42,592 bases of DNA from CAZJKE01 sp964546585 (GTDB lineage Bacteria; Planctomycetota; Phycisphaerae; Phycisphaerales; SM1A02). Where the stretch lies: the NCBI GenBank assembly GCA_964546585.1, contig CAZJKE010000014.1, forward strand, positions 1-42,592, in the 5' to 3' direction. The notes beneath the pieces are model-generated. The model did not search any database, was not told where the DNA came from, and saw only the letters and a list, made by a program, of their open reading frames with translations. Below are positions 24,136 to 32,521 of this stretch, piece by piece; position 1 is the stretch's first letter; every line of letters begins with the position of its first letter. Made by a program: the position numbers and the translations under genes.

Positions 24136-26984
24136 ACCGATACCCCAGACTCCCAGGCGGATCGCAGTTCATCCAGGCTCCAGGACGCGATTCCATTCGA
24201 GAGGCGATCACTACCATTGAACCTGCCGACGATTGTCCAATCGACATCGCCTATCCCAGCAAGATCAGATTCCTTCATCTCCAGTAGATAGCGTGCCGGG
24301 GTCTCCGTGAAACAGGTGGCATCGGCGGGCAGGTCGAGGTCCAACCCAATGCCCCCCGCAAACGCCATTTCCGCCGCCGCCACAAGTACGCCGCCCTCGC
24401 TGCAGTCGTGCGCTGCCCGCACGAGCCCAGCCTTGATAAGCCTGTGCACGGCCGCGGCGTTATGAGGACCGTCCTCCAGCGGAGATGGTGGAAGCGAACC
24501 CGCAAAGCCCAACAACATCGCCAAGTGAGAACCGCCCAACTCTTCGCCGCTGCGACCAATCAACACCAGCACGCTTTCCGGCGACTTGGCGTCCATGGTC
24601 ACACAACCACCGACGTCCGCCACAATGCCGAAGCCCGAGATCAGCAGCGTCGGCGGAATGCGAATGGTGCAACCGTCCTCGGTCGTGAACTGGTTATTGA
24701 GTGAGTCCTTGCCCGAGATGAACGGTGTGCGATACGCCATTGCCGCGTCGTAGCATCCCTCCGCACATCGAACCAGGGCCCCGAGACTCTCCTCATCCTT
24801 CACACCCGGCCAACAGAAGTTGTCGAGGATGGCAATGCGAGAAGGATCACCGCCAACACATGTAATGTTGCGAACACACTCGTCCACCGCCACAGCCGCC
24901 ATGAGCCACGGGTCATCCCGCAGCCCAGTCGCCAGCCCATTGCCAATGGCAAGACCACGGCTCAAACCGCGAACAGGTGTAATAACTGCAGCGTCCGATG
25001 GCCCGCCGCCGCCCGGTCCCGCAAAGGGCCGAATCACACTCCGCCCCTGCACTTCGTGGTCGTACTGTTCGATGATGCAGCGTTTCGAGGCGATGTTCGG
25101 CATCGCGAGCATCTGCGGAAGCACCCCCTGCACATCCACATCAACGTGCTGTTGAGAGGTAGCCGGAGGTGACCATCGTGCCGTCCGCACTGTGTCCGGC
25201 AAACCACCATGCATGAAGGCCATGTCAAGCCGCCCAACCTCGGTGTCGTCAAATCGAAGAATGAGTTCGCTGTTGGGAGTGCCGAATTCGCCGAGATCGC
25301 AGAGTTCCACATCATGGCGATCGCAGATGGACTGCAGCAGTGGCACGCGGTGCGAAGACACAGCGAGCACCATCCGCTCCTGCGCCTCGCTGATCCAGAT
25401 TTCATGCGGTGTGAGACCGGCGTATTTCAGCGGCGCTCGCTCCAACTGCACTGTGGCCCCAAGATGTTCGCCCATCTCGCCAACCGCGCTGGAAAACCCG
25501 CCCGCCCCACAATCTGTAATCGCCGTGAATATGCAGCCCTCTGCATGATCGCGGGCCTCAAGGATCGCGTCGAGCATCTTCTTCTCGGTGATCGCGTTGC
25601 CTATCTGGACTGCGTGAGAAAACTCGTCGGCGTGCATGTCAGTCAACTCCGCGGATGAGAATGTCGCCCCATGTATGCCATCCCGACCAGTGCGGCCACC
25701 TAGCGCAATGATCCGATCACCCGGGCGAGGATCGCCCTCGATCGCCGTTCGCGGCATCACGCCTACACATCCGCAGTACACCAGCGGGTTTCCCACATAC
25801 TCGTCATCAAACCAAACACCACCATTCAGCGTCGGAATCCCCATGCGGTTGCCATAGTCGCGAACACCGCGAACAACCTCGCAGAGAATGCGCCGCGGTC
25901 GAAGACAGCCTGCGGGCGGTGATTCGTTCCCGAGTTCCCCAACACAGAACACATCCGTCGCCGCGATGGGCCGCGCTGCCAACCCCGTGCCAATAATGTC
26001 GCGGATGCAGCCACCAATGCCCGTCGCAGCTCCGCCATATGGCTCAAGCGCTGAAGGGTGGTTGTGTGTTTCGACCTTGAAACACACAGCGTGATTGTCA
26101 TCAAACGCCACAATGCCCGCGTTATCCACAAACACACTCAGACACCAGTCGATGCCGTCGTCCATCAACTCCCTCGTTGCAGCCGCCACAGTCGACTTGA
26201 GCAGGTTGTGAATCGTGACGGTGCCATCTTCGTGGTATTCGTATCCCGGCCGCCGCACATCTGCAATCGGCCCGGCATATCTGATCGTCGCCTTCAGCGT
26301 CTTGTGCACACAGTGCTCGGACCAGGTCTGCGCCAGCGTCTCCAGTTCGATGGCTCGAGGATGACGACCAAGGTCACAATAGTGCGCACGGATTGCCTGC
26401 ATCTCGGAGAGGTCCAAGAACAGGTGCGCCTCTCGGGAGAGTTTCTCGAGCGCAGCGTCATCGAGATCCGCAAGCGGAACCTCAGGTACGACCATGTCGT
26501 GCTCATGGCCCCCGGGAAAAGTGGCGGGGTGATGTGGCCGCTCGTGAATGCCGTGAATGACCGTGTTCGCCAGACACCGCTCGGCGACGGTGCGGGCCTG
26601 ATTCGATGTCACCCCATGCATGTCATATCGCACACCCGTTCGAACAGCCACTGGTGTGCCAAGAAGATGTTCAACAGCACGCTCGACCGCCTGCGCCGCC
26701 GGATCCATGACACCAGGCAACGGGTGCACCTCTACAATCGCGTCCGATCGCATTGGACTCGCACCAATCGTCATGGACTCCGTGACAGGATCACATAACA
26801 ATTCGTTCGCGAGCCGATGCAGGGATGCTTCGTTGAGGTCTCCCTCTACAAGAAATACCTGCGCCGTTGCCACTGTCCTCGGCACACAATCAAGCCCGGA
26901 TGACATGGCCTGCACCCGCGCAGCGTACCCGCGAGGATCACTGCGACCATCCGCCGGCCTGACTTCGATGCGGTGCACCGTCAT
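24132..26984 (-). CDS. purL: Phosphoribosylformylglycinamidine synthase PurL with N-terminal PurS-like region
   Basis: A 950-residue protein that converts FGAR to FGAM with ATP and ammonia from PurQ. The first about 170 residues contain two PurS-like segments: QVFLVEGDLNEASLHRLANE ending CDPVTESMTIG, and VEVHPLPGVMDPAAQAVERA. Typical PurL motifs follow: TWSEHCVHKT, FKVETHNHPSALEPYGGAATG, GCIRDIIGTG, DCGAGGFSSAVGEMGE and ALGGRTGRDGIHGATFSSAEL. The usual small PurL has about 740 residues and the large form about 1300 including glutaminase; this one is intermediate. I start at ATG 26984; an upstream in-frame GTG is less likely. A TACCAT box lies 8 bases before the ATG. Confidence 0.95.
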   Translation of the reverse strand: MTVHRIEVRPADGRSDPRGYAARVQAMSSGLDCVPRTVATAQVFLVEGDLNEASLHRLANELLCDPVTESMTIGASPMRSDAIVEVHPLPGVMDPAAQAVERAVEHLLGTPVAVRTGVRYDMHGVTSNQARTVAERCLANTVIHGIHERPHHPATFPGGHEHDMVVPEVPLADLDDAALEKLSREAHLFLDLSEMQAIRAHYCDLGRHPRAIELETLAQTWSEHCVHKTLKATIRYAGPIADVRRPGYEYHEDGTVTIHNLLKSTVAAATRELMDDGIDWCLSVFVDNAGIVAFDDNHAVCFKVETHNHPSALEPYGGAATGIGGCIRDIIGTGLAARPIAATDVFCVGELGNESPPAGCLRPRRILCEVVRGVRDYGNRMGIPTLNGGVWFDDEYVGNPLVYCGCVGVMPRTAIEGDPRPGDRIIALGGRTGRDGIHGATFSSAELTDMHADEFSHAVQIGNAITEKKMLDAILEARDHAEGCIFTAITDCGAGGFSSAVGEMGEHLGATVQLERAPLKYAGLTPHEIWISEAQERMVLAVSSHRVPLLQSICDRHDVELCDLGEFGTPNSELILRFDDTEVGRLDMAFMHGGLPDTVRTARWSPPATSQQHVDVDVQGVLPQMLAMPNIASKRCIIEQYDHEVQGRSVIRPFAGPGGGGPSDAAVITPVRGLSRGLAIGNGLATGLRDDPWLMAAVAVDECVRNITCVGGDPSRIAILDNFCWPGVKDEESLGALVRCAEGCYDAAMAYRTPFISGKDSLNNQFTTEDGCTIRIPPTLLISGFGIVADVGGCVTMDAKSPESVLVLIGRSGEELGGSHLAMLLGFAGSLPPSPLEDGPHNAAAVHRLIKAGLVRAAHDCSEGGVLVAAAEMAFAGGIGLDLDLPADATCFTETPARYLLEMKESDLAGIGDVDWTIVGRFNGSDRLSNGIASWSLDELRSAWESGVSV

Positions 26985-26992
26985 GTAACGCG

Positions 26993-26998
26993 ATGGTA
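26993..26998 (-). promoter_or_regulatory. -10-like TACCAT for purL
   Basis: The minus strand reads TACCAT, eight bases, ATG (26984). It is the mirror of a TACCAT on the plus strand for rnhA, so the 49-base divergent region carries two short-leader promoters. Confidence 0.35.
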
Positions 26999-27022
26999 GC
27001 ACCACCTGCACGCTCCCGGCGA

Positions 27023-27028
27023 TACCAT
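27023..27028 (+). promoter_or_regulatory. -10-like TACCAT for rnhA
   Basis: TACCAT ends five bases before the first ATG (27034) and eight before the second (27037), which predicts an mRNA starting at or near the start codon. Confidence 0.35.
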
Positions 27029-27033
27029 GACCG

Positions 27034-27495
27034 ATGATGTCAGAACTTCCTCACTTCGAACTCTTCACCGACGGGGCATGCCTGGGAAACCCGGGCCCCG
27101 GAGGATGGGCCTACATTCTTCGCGATGCCAGCGGAGCGGAAATCGAACACAGCGGTGGCGAGCCTGCGTCAACCAACCAGCGCATGGAAGTTGCTGCCGT
27201 CCTCGCAGCACTCCAATCCCTCGAACAACCCTCCCGGATTCACCTCTTCTCCGACAGCAAGTATGTCACCGACGGACTCACCGTGTGGTTGGAGAACTGG
27301 ATTGCCAAGGGCTGGCGAACCGCAGGCCGCAAACCAGTGAAGAATCAAGACCTCTGGAAGCCGCTTGCGGAACAACGCGAGCGACACGAGATCGCCACCA
27401 CTTGGGTCGAAGGCCATACAGGACACCCCGAAAACGAACGATGCGACCAACTCGCGTTCGCCGCCGCAGAGGCAGTCAAGGAAAGTGGGCCATAG
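27034..27495 (+). CDS. rnhA: Ribonuclease HI
   Basis: RNase HI cuts the RNA strand of RNA-DNA hybrids such as R-loops and replication primers. The 153-residue protein has the D-E-D-D metal-binding set D13 (LFTDGACLGNPGPGGW), E52 (NQRMEVAAV), D74 (LFSDSKYVTDG) and D138 (NERCDQLA), plus His128 (VEGHTGHPENE). The basic handle region (WLENWIAKGWRTAGRKPVKN) is present, so it is the E. coli-like form. Two ATGs in tandem (27034 and 27037) both fit. It is divergent from purL. The PHP-domain gene follows 38 bases later with its own -10 box. Confidence 0.97.
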   Translation: MMSELPHFELFTDGACLGNPGPGGWAYILRDASGAEIEHSGGEPASTNQRMEVAAVLAALQSLEQPSRIHLFSDSKYVTDGLTVWLENWIAKGWRTAGRKPVKNQDLWKPLAEQRERHEIATTWVEGHTGHPENERCDQLAFAAAEAVKESGP

Positions 27496-27521
27496 CCCCT
27501 TTCGTCACAAAGAAACCGGAC

Positions 27522-27527
27522 TACGAT
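27522..27527 (+). promoter_or_regulatory. -10 box TACGAT, six bases before the ATG at 27534
   Basis: The sequence reads TACGAT GTACGG ATG. There is no Shine-Dalgarno, so a leaderless mRNA is predicted. Confidence 0.5.
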
Positions 27528-27533
27528 GTACGG

Positions 27534-29423
27534 ATGTGGCGACTAGCGATCTCTCTCCTCGCCCTTCTCGGGTCCTCAACAACATCTGCCCACGATCACG
27601 CACCGCCATGGTTGAGCGGGGAATCGCTCGACAAAGGTCTGTCGATCGTGATCCACGCACCTTCGGTCCTCCGAACAGACCGCCCATTCCCTCTCAGCGT
27701 GCAAGTGCGGAACATCGATGCACCCGGCGATGTTCTGGTGCAGTCGTTCCGACTCGACGGAAACACCAAGCAAACCCCCGCCACAAAGTTACTTCCAGCC
27801 CCGAACGGACTGCTTGAAAAGACACGCCTGCTCCAGGAATCACTGCACACAACAGCATCAAGACACGATCGGCCCGGCACACTTCGCCTCGCCAAATCGT
27901 ACACCGATGCGCTTCGGTCACTCACGCAACACGCAGCAACCGCCGCATGGATCGTCGATCCCAAAGACTACCCAGAAATCATTCGCCTCAAGATCGAAGT
28001 CCAACTCGCGGACCGCACGATTGAGCGGACCATCACAGTGCCGCGAAATCCCCCGCTTCCCACCGGAGGACCGCCTCAACTGACAGTAGAAGTTGATCGC
28101 GACGGTGGCATCCAACCCATCCCATCGCCTCGCGGCGCCACAACTCTCTGGTGGCTGGCCGGCGACCAACATGTTCACACAACGCTCTCGATCGACGCCG
28201 CCGTACTCGACGGTACCGAAGAAGGACCATACGAATACGCAGCAACCGCACAGGCCATGGGACTTTCCTGGATCGTCTTCACAGACCACTCCAACATCCA
28301 TGGATCCTGGTTCGGAACAGACTACTACACGGAAGAACAGTTCAACCAAGGGCAGGCAGAGGCACAGGCCTACCGCGCAGACCATGACTGGCTTGCCATC
28401 TACAGCCAGGAAATGGGGCTCGGCCAGCAGGGATTCTGGGATCTACCTTCCCACATGCTCATGCTGCCGCTGGCAGAGGACCTTCCCGGCATCGTCCCCA
28501 ACCCATCCGACGGACTGGTGTTCGGCCACGCCGAGTGCGAAAGCGAACAAGTCATCATCGATCGCATCAACGACACCGGTGCCTTCGGCTTCATCGCCCA
28601 CCCCTACGACTGGGCCTACCTCACCTTCTATGAATGGGACTGGAACAACGGCACAACCGGCTGGGCAGGCATGGAAATCTGGTGTGACGCCCACGGCGAA
28701 TTCGAAGACGACGATCAAGACACACTGAACACGTGGCACAACCTGCTCAACTCCATCAGCCCGCCCACCAATGGCGAACTTCCCGACCGAAGTGGGTGGC
28801 CCACACGGTTTCCCGTCGCCATCGGCAACAGCGATGCACACGAACCCGGCCTGATCGGCCAAACCCTCACCTACGCAGCCATGCCCGACAGTTCCCGCGA
28901 AAGCGTGCAAGATGCCATGCTGCATGGACGCTGCGTTGCCTCCAATGGACCACTTGCCTGGCTTCGAGTCAATGGTGCCATTCCCGGCTCCGTCGCCCTA
29001 CTCCCCAACGGCTACAACCTCGTCACCGTCTCCCTGCGAACAAACGAATCCCTCGGCTACGCCGGCGATTACCAAGTCACCATCCTCGTCAACGGAGAAG
29101 TCCGCCAAGTCATCGAACCCACCGGCATCCCCCTGTACGCCATCGACATGCAGGTCAACGGACTCGGGATCAACAATGACAGCCGCTTCATCACCCTCCG
29201 CATCGATCGCAGCGACGGCCAGCGACACGCCTTCTGCAACCCAATCTGGCTCCAAATGACCATTCCCGGCGACCTCAACGGTGACAACACCATCAATGTC
29301 CTCGACCTGCTCATCCTCGTCGCCAATTGGGGCGATTGCAGCGGCTGCACAGCCGATATCGACCACGACGGTACCGTAGGCGTCACCGACATACTCGCCC
29401 TGCTGGCAGCCTGGACCGGATAA
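27534..29423 (+). CDS. Exported PHP-domain phosphoesterase-like protein with dockerin-like tail
   Basis: A 629-residue protein with a signal peptide (MWRLAISLLALLGSSTTSAH) and an N-terminal region of unknown fold. A PHP metal-dependent phosphoesterase domain starts at about 205. Its motifs are H213-x-H215 (AGDQHVHTT), D251-H252 (FTDHSNIHG), then IYSQEMG, FGFIAHPYDWAY and AIGNSDAHEPG. These supply the metal ligands of the family. A further beta-rich segment follows, and residues from about 582 form two calcium loops, DLNGDNTINVLDLLILVANW and DIDHDGTVGVTDILALLAAW. PHP enzymes hydrolyse phosphoesters; export suggests scavenging of extracellular phosphodiesters or sugar phosphates (inference). 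An upstream in-frame extension through rnhA is rejected. The 3' end leads into the rpsL promoter. Confidence 0.87.
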   Translation: MWRLAISLLALLGSSTTSAHDHAPPWLSGESLDKGLSIVIHAPSVLRTDRPFPLSVQVRNIDAPGDVLVQSFRLDGNTKQTPATKLLPAPNGLLEKTRLLQESLHTTASRHDRPGTLRLAKSYTDALRSLTQHAATAAWIVDPKDYPEIIRLKIEVQLADRTIERTITVPRNPPLPTGGPPQLTVEVDRDGGIQPIPSPRGATTLWWLAGDQHVHTTLSIDAAVLDGTEEGPYEYAATAQAMGLSWIVFTDHSNIHGSWFGTDYYTEEQFNQGQAEAQAYRADHDWLAIYSQEMGLGQQGFWDLPSHMLMLPLAEDLPGIVPNPSDGLVFGHAECESEQVIIDRINDTGAFGFIAHPYDWAYLTFYEWDWNNGTTGWAGMEIWCDAHGEFEDDDQDTLNTWHNLLNSISPPTNGELPDRSGWPTRFPVAIGNSDAHEPGLIGQTLTYAAMPDSSRESVQDAMLHGRCVASNGPLAWLRVNGAIPGSVALLPNGYNLVTVSLRTNESLGYAGDYQVTILVNGEVRQVIEPTGIPLYAIDMQVNGLGINNDSRFITLRIDRSDGQRHAFCNPIWLQMTIPGDLNGDNTINVLDLLILVANWGDCSGCTADIDHDGTVGVTDILALLAAWTG

Positions 29424-29436
29424 AGAACACCAACGC

Positions 29437-29465
29437 TTGCCCGAAACCACCGCTCCCTCTACCAT
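29437..29465 (+). promoter_or_regulatory. rpsL promoter TTGCCC-N17-TACCAT
   Basis: TTGCCC 29437-29442 and TACCAT 29460-29465 are separated by 17 bases, giving a predicted start near 29472 and a leader of about 70 bases for rpsL. Each box matches the sigma-70 consensus at 4 of 6 positions. Confidence 0.5.
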
Positions 29466-29480
29466 ACGCGGCTCAACCCC

Positions 29481-29533
29481 CGGATCCCCCCCGGAATTCT
29501 CCCCCGGATTTCCCCTCCCGGAATCACCCCGGA
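29481..29533 (+). promoter_or_regulatory. Array of five CCCCGGA blocks in the rpsL leader
   Basis: CGGA occurs at 29481, 29492, 29505, 29519 and 29530, each preceded by a C run, with spacings of 11, 13, 14 and 11 bases. There is no standard Shine-Dalgarno before the rpsL ATG. The array could be a repeated binding site for an RNA-binding regulator (GGA is the core of CsrA sites) or for a ribosomal protein. Confidence 0.4.
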
Positions 29534-29542
29534 ACGAACCGC

Positions 29543-29914
29543 ATGCCAACGATCAACCAACTCGTCCGAAAACCCCGCCGCTCACCCAAGGCTAAATCGA
29601 AGGTCCGTGACCTTGACGGATGCCCCCAAAAACGCGGCGTCTGCCTACAAGTGAGAACCGTCACCCCCAAGAAGCCGAACTCGGCCCTCCGAAAAGTCGC
29701 TCGCGTTCGCCTCTCCAACGGCAAAGAAATCACAGCCTATATCGGCGGCGAAGGACACAATCTCCAAGAACACTCCATCGTCCTTGTCCGCGGCGGACGC
29801 GTCCGCGACCTCCCCGGCGTCCGCTACCATGTCGTTCGCGGCTCGCTCGATGCCCTCGGTGTCGATGGACGAAAACAGGGACGATCCAAGTACGGAACAA
29901 AGCGAGTCAAGTAA
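29543..29914 (+). CDS. rpsL: 30S ribosomal protein S12
   Basis: This 123-residue decoding-centre protein aligns along its whole length with E. coli S12. Examples are MPTINQLVRKPR, CPQKRGVC, TPKKPNSALRKVARVRLSNG, AYIGGEGHNLQEHS and DLPGVRYHVVRG. K43 of the first streptomycin loop is kept. At residue 88 the usual lysine is arginine (GGRVRDLPG; codon CGC at 29804-29806), and D89, the methylthiolation site, is kept. K88R is an established streptomycin-resistance change in E. coli and Mycobacterium. It starts the str-type unit rpsL-rpsG, but no elongation factor gene follows. The leader carries five CGGA repeats. Confidence 0.98.
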   Translation: MPTINQLVRKPRRSPKAKSKVRDLDGCPQKRGVCLQVRTVTPKKPNSALRKVARVRLSNGKEITAYIGGEGHNLQEHSIVLVRGGRVRDLPGVRYHVVRGSLDALGVDGRKQGRSKYGTKRVK

Positions 29915-30030
29915 GAAACCCATCAAGGCAAGTAATCGCGGTCACGACCAAACGGCAATACGCCGATCGCGGTGAACAACAGCAACCCCGGCACACACCG
30001 GGAAGCAGATGAGCCGAAAGGAAGAACGCA

Positions 30031-30525
30031 ATGTCAGGTCGCATCACCAAATCTGAACAACAACTTCGTCCCGACCCGCGGTACGGTGACAAAGTGCTCG
30101 CAAAGTTCATCAACTGCATCATGTACAGCGGCAAGAAGGCCGTCGCACAACGCGTCATGTACAACGCACTCGATCGCATCGACCAGCGTTTGAAGAAAGA
30201 GAAGAAGGAGGACGGCCCCGCAACCGCCATCGAGGTCTTCCACAAGGCACTGGAAAATGTCAGGCCCAATGTCGAGGTCCGCTCAAAGCGGGTCGGCGGG
30301 GCCAACTATCAGGTCCCAATGCCTGTCACCGCCCGCCGGCGGCAGAGCCTGACCTTTCGTTGGATCATCCAGGCAGCCCGCGGAGACAAGGGCAAGCCCA
30401 TGGCACATCGGCTGGCGAAGGAACTCTGGGACGCGTCCATGGGCGAGGGCAAGGCCGTGACTGTTCGCGAACAGACACACCGCATGGCCGAAGCCAACAA
30501 AGCGTTCTCGCACTTCGCCTGGTAA
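30031..30525 (+). CDS. rpsG: 30S ribosomal protein S7
   Basis: S7 nucleates assembly of the 30S head and contacts E-site tRNA. The 164-residue protein contains DPRYGDKVLAKFINCIMYSGKK, ALENVRPNVEVRSKRVGGANYQVP, RRRQSLTFRWIIQAAR and HRMAEANKAFSHFAW, all S7 signatures. A lysine-rich insert (RLKKEKKEDGPA) makes it a little longer than usual. AAGGAAG upstream of the ATG serves as Shine-Dalgarno. The 116-base rpsL-rpsG gap holds a CCCGG/CCGGG hairpin (29987-30002), a possible site for S7 feedback control as known in E. coli, though this link is inference. After rpsG the usual fusA and tuf are missing. Confidence 0.97.
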   Translation: MSGRITKSEQQLRPDPRYGDKVLAKFINCIMYSGKKAVAQRVMYNALDRIDQRLKKEKKEDGPATAIEVFHKALENVRPNVEVRSKRVGGANYQVPMPVTARRRQSLTFRWIIQAARGDKGKPMAHRLAKELWDASMGEGKAVTVREQTHRMAEANKAFSHFAW

Positions 30526-30532
30526 ACAGTCC

Positions 30533-30538
30533 TACCAT
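30533..30538 (+). promoter_or_regulatory. -10 box TACCAT, six bases before the ATG at 30545
   Basis: The sequence reads TACCAT GCATGC ATG. Two further ATGs out of frame overlap the spacer. The box lies only 8 bases after the rpsG stop and would give the next gene its own leaderless mRNA. Confidence 0.45.
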
Positions 30539-30544
30539 GCATGC

Positions 30545-31432
30545 ATGGTGGTACTCCTCGCCACAACTCTGGTTGCCCTGCTGGGCAGCGTTGATGCAAC
30601 ACCCGCATCCTCTGTGCGCGACGCAGAGCGACTGCTCGTATCCGAGGCGCGCGAAATCGCCGAATCGGGAGCATTGCCGCGCCGCAGCCTCTCCTTTGCA
30701 CACTCGTTCTCGCAGCCAATCAGCGGCGCATTGATAAGCACTCGATTGCTCCGCCCGCTGGACAAGAACCCCATTGCCGACGCATATGTTCGCTGGCAAA
30801 TGACAGGGTTCGAAGCCACCCTTCCTGACATGTCGAATGTCGCCTTTGGCCGCTTCCTCGACAACCTCCCACCGCTGCCCACAAACCCACTGGCAGATCA
30901 GAACATCGTTCGCGATCTGTCTAACGCTGCATCCGCGGAGAGATCGCTCGGCCCAGCAGAACAAGGAGTGATTGAAGAGTGGTGGAAGAACGCACGCAGC
31001 GAAAGGCGGAAGATCGCGCGGCTCACATTGCCAGGTGTTTCCCTGCGACAGTGGGTCATCGAGCAGCGAGCGGACAATCCCACACAACACGTGTTGGCGC
31101 GCCTGGAGTACCTCATGGCACTCGCGGTAGCCGGGTGGCCCATGGATGAGGCTGCGGAAGAAACAGAAGAGGCATTCCGCGACATCGGTGGTAGAGGTGG
31201 CATACCACTCGATGCATGGCCCCATGTGTCATCCGTCGCACAACAACTCGCGGGCATGCAGCGACTCATGGTCGCCAATCTGGCTCTCGAAGAGGGTCGC
31301 CTCACCGTGCAGTGGGCCGACACGGCACTTGACGACTTCGCCCTCAGCCGGTTGCTCCGCCGACTGCTTCCACGAGCAAGCGGCAGTGGTGACGGATTCC
31401 TCGGCCACGACCTCGGTGGAGACAACCCGTGA
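30545..31432 (+). CDS. Unknown exported protein
   Basis: A 295-residue protein with a short N-terminal signal-like helix (MVVLLATTLVALLGSVDA) and an otherwise helical, Arg- and Ala-rich body. It has no recognised domain; distinctive stretches are FLDNLPPLPTNPLADQN, EEWWKNARSERRKIARLTLPG and VQWADTALDDFALSRLLRRLLPR. The last overlaps GTGA with the following ThiF/MoeB-type gene, so the two are translationally coupled. The placement between ribosomal genes and an E1-like enzyme gives no clear functional clue. Confidence 0.7.
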   Translation: MVVLLATTLVALLGSVDATPASSVRDAERLLVSEAREIAESGALPRRSLSFAHSFSQPISGALISTRLLRPLDKNPIADAYVRWQMTGFEATLPDMSNVAFGRFLDNLPPLPTNPLADQNIVRDLSNAASAERSLGPAEQGVIEEWWKNARSERRKIARLTLPGVSLRQWVIEQRADNPTQHVLARLEYLMALAVAGWPMDEAAEETEEAFRDIGGRGGIPLDAWPHVSSVAQQLAGMQRLMVANLALEEGRLTVQWADTALDDFALSRLLRRLLPRASGSGDGFLGHDLGGDNP

Positions 31433-32508
31433 GCGACCGCTATCACCGACAACGGCTTGTGGAATCATTGGGTGATGCGGGACAGGAATCCCTGGCAGAA
31501 TCCCGCGTTACGATTGTCGGCACAGGGGCACTCGGCTGCGGCGTAGCGGATCTACTCGCACGAGCTGGCGTCGGCTCGCTCACCCTCATCGATCGTGACA
31601 TCGTCGAAGAAACGAATCTGCAACGACAAGTTCTGTTCGACGAAGATGATGCCGTCCAGCACCGGCCCAAGGCGGCGGCGGCGGCAGCGCGACTTGAGGA
31701 GATCAACAGCCACATTGCCATAACACACCATGTCGAAGATCTCACGCCCAGAAACGCCGAGCAACTTCTCATGGGCACTGATCTCATCGTGGACGGGCTG
31801 GACAATTTCGAAACCCGCTATCTGCTGAATGACATATCCGTCGCGCACGGCATCCCATTTCTCTTCGGCGGTGTTGTTGCCGCGCAGGGAAACACCATGA
31901 CCATTCTTCCGTCCCACAATCAAGTGCGAGAAGCGTGGGATACTCGCGTGCGGTGGACCAGCGAGCAGTCAACACCCTGTCTCCGATGCCTCTTTCCCCA
32001 GCCGCCTCCGCCAGGAACGCACGACACCTGCGACACAGCCGGTGTGCTTGGCCCAGCGGTCGCGATCGTCTGCGGCTGTCAGGCGATGGACGCGATCAAA
32101 CTCCTTGCGGGCCATATCAAATCTGTTCGCCGCGCGCTGCTCGTCTTCGACATGTGGCGTAGCGAAAGCAACAGGATGGGCACTTCTTCCCCAGACGAAG
32201 CGTGTCCCTGCTGCGGAACAGGCAACTTCGAATTTCTGGATGACGCCACGGTCGCGCAACCAACTGCGTTGTGCGGCCAAGACGCTGTACAGATTCCCGC
32301 GTCTGGCAATGTCGCACTCGACCTGCCGAGGCTGAAGGACAAACTCACACCGCACGGGCACTTCGAAGACAACGCCTACCTCGTACGCGGCATGCTGGAA
32401 CAAGAGCAGTTGGAACTGCTCTGTTTCCGCGACGGGAGAGTCGTTGTGCACGGCACAAGCGACATCAATCGAGCCAGAGCGATTCACGCCCGCTATGTCG
32501 GCGTATAA
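31429..32508 (+). CDS. ThiF/MoeB/HesA-family E1-like adenylyltransferase
   Basis: A 359-residue protein that should adenylate the C-terminal glycine of a ubiquitin-like sulfur carrier (ThiS, MoaD) or a related small protein. The ATP loop is GTGALGCG (31-38), followed by LIDRDIVEETNLQRQ, LIVDGLDNFETRYLLN (Asp122) and the likely active-site Cys201 (HDTCDTAGVLGPA). Two CxxC pairs, C184-C187 and C259-C262, form the structural zinc site. A C-terminal segment of about 70 residues (ELLCFRDGRVVVHGTSDINRAR) matches the tail often found on bacterial ThiF proteins. The start is GTG 31429 overlapping the previous stop. No carrier-protein gene lies in the window, so thiamine, molybdopterin or another sulfur pathway remains open. 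Confidence 0.88.
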   Translation: MSDRYHRQRLVESLGDAGQESLAESRVTIVGTGALGCGVADLLARAGVGSLTLIDRDIVEETNLQRQVLFDEDDAVQHRPKAAAAAARLEEINSHIAITHHVEDLTPRNAEQLLMGTDLIVDGLDNFETRYLLNDISVAHGIPFLFGGVVAAQGNTMTILPSHNQVREAWDTRVRWTSEQSTPCLRCLFPQPPPPGTHDTCDTAGVLGPAVAIVCGCQAMDAIKLLAGHIKSVRRALLVFDMWRSESNRMGTSSPDEACPCCGTGNFEFLDDATVAQPTALCGQDAVQIPASGNVALDLPRLKDKLTPHGHFEDNAYLVRGMLEQEQLELLCFRDGRVVVHGTSDINRARAIHARYVGV

Positions 32509-32509
32509 T
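32504..32509 (+). promoter_or_regulatory. Perfect TATAAT box at the end of the ThiF-type gene
   Basis: TATAAT at 32504-32509 includes the TAA stop of the upstream gene and lies 12 bases before the panB ATG at 32522, predicting a leader of about 6 bases. No -35 consensus is evident. Confidence 0.45.
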
Positions 32510-32521
32510 GTTCCTCCCCCA

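Noticed and set aside
27027..27533. Extension of the PHP protein upstream through rnhA
   Set aside because: rnhA occupies this stretch in another frame with intact catalytic residues, and a clear signal peptide begins at 27534.
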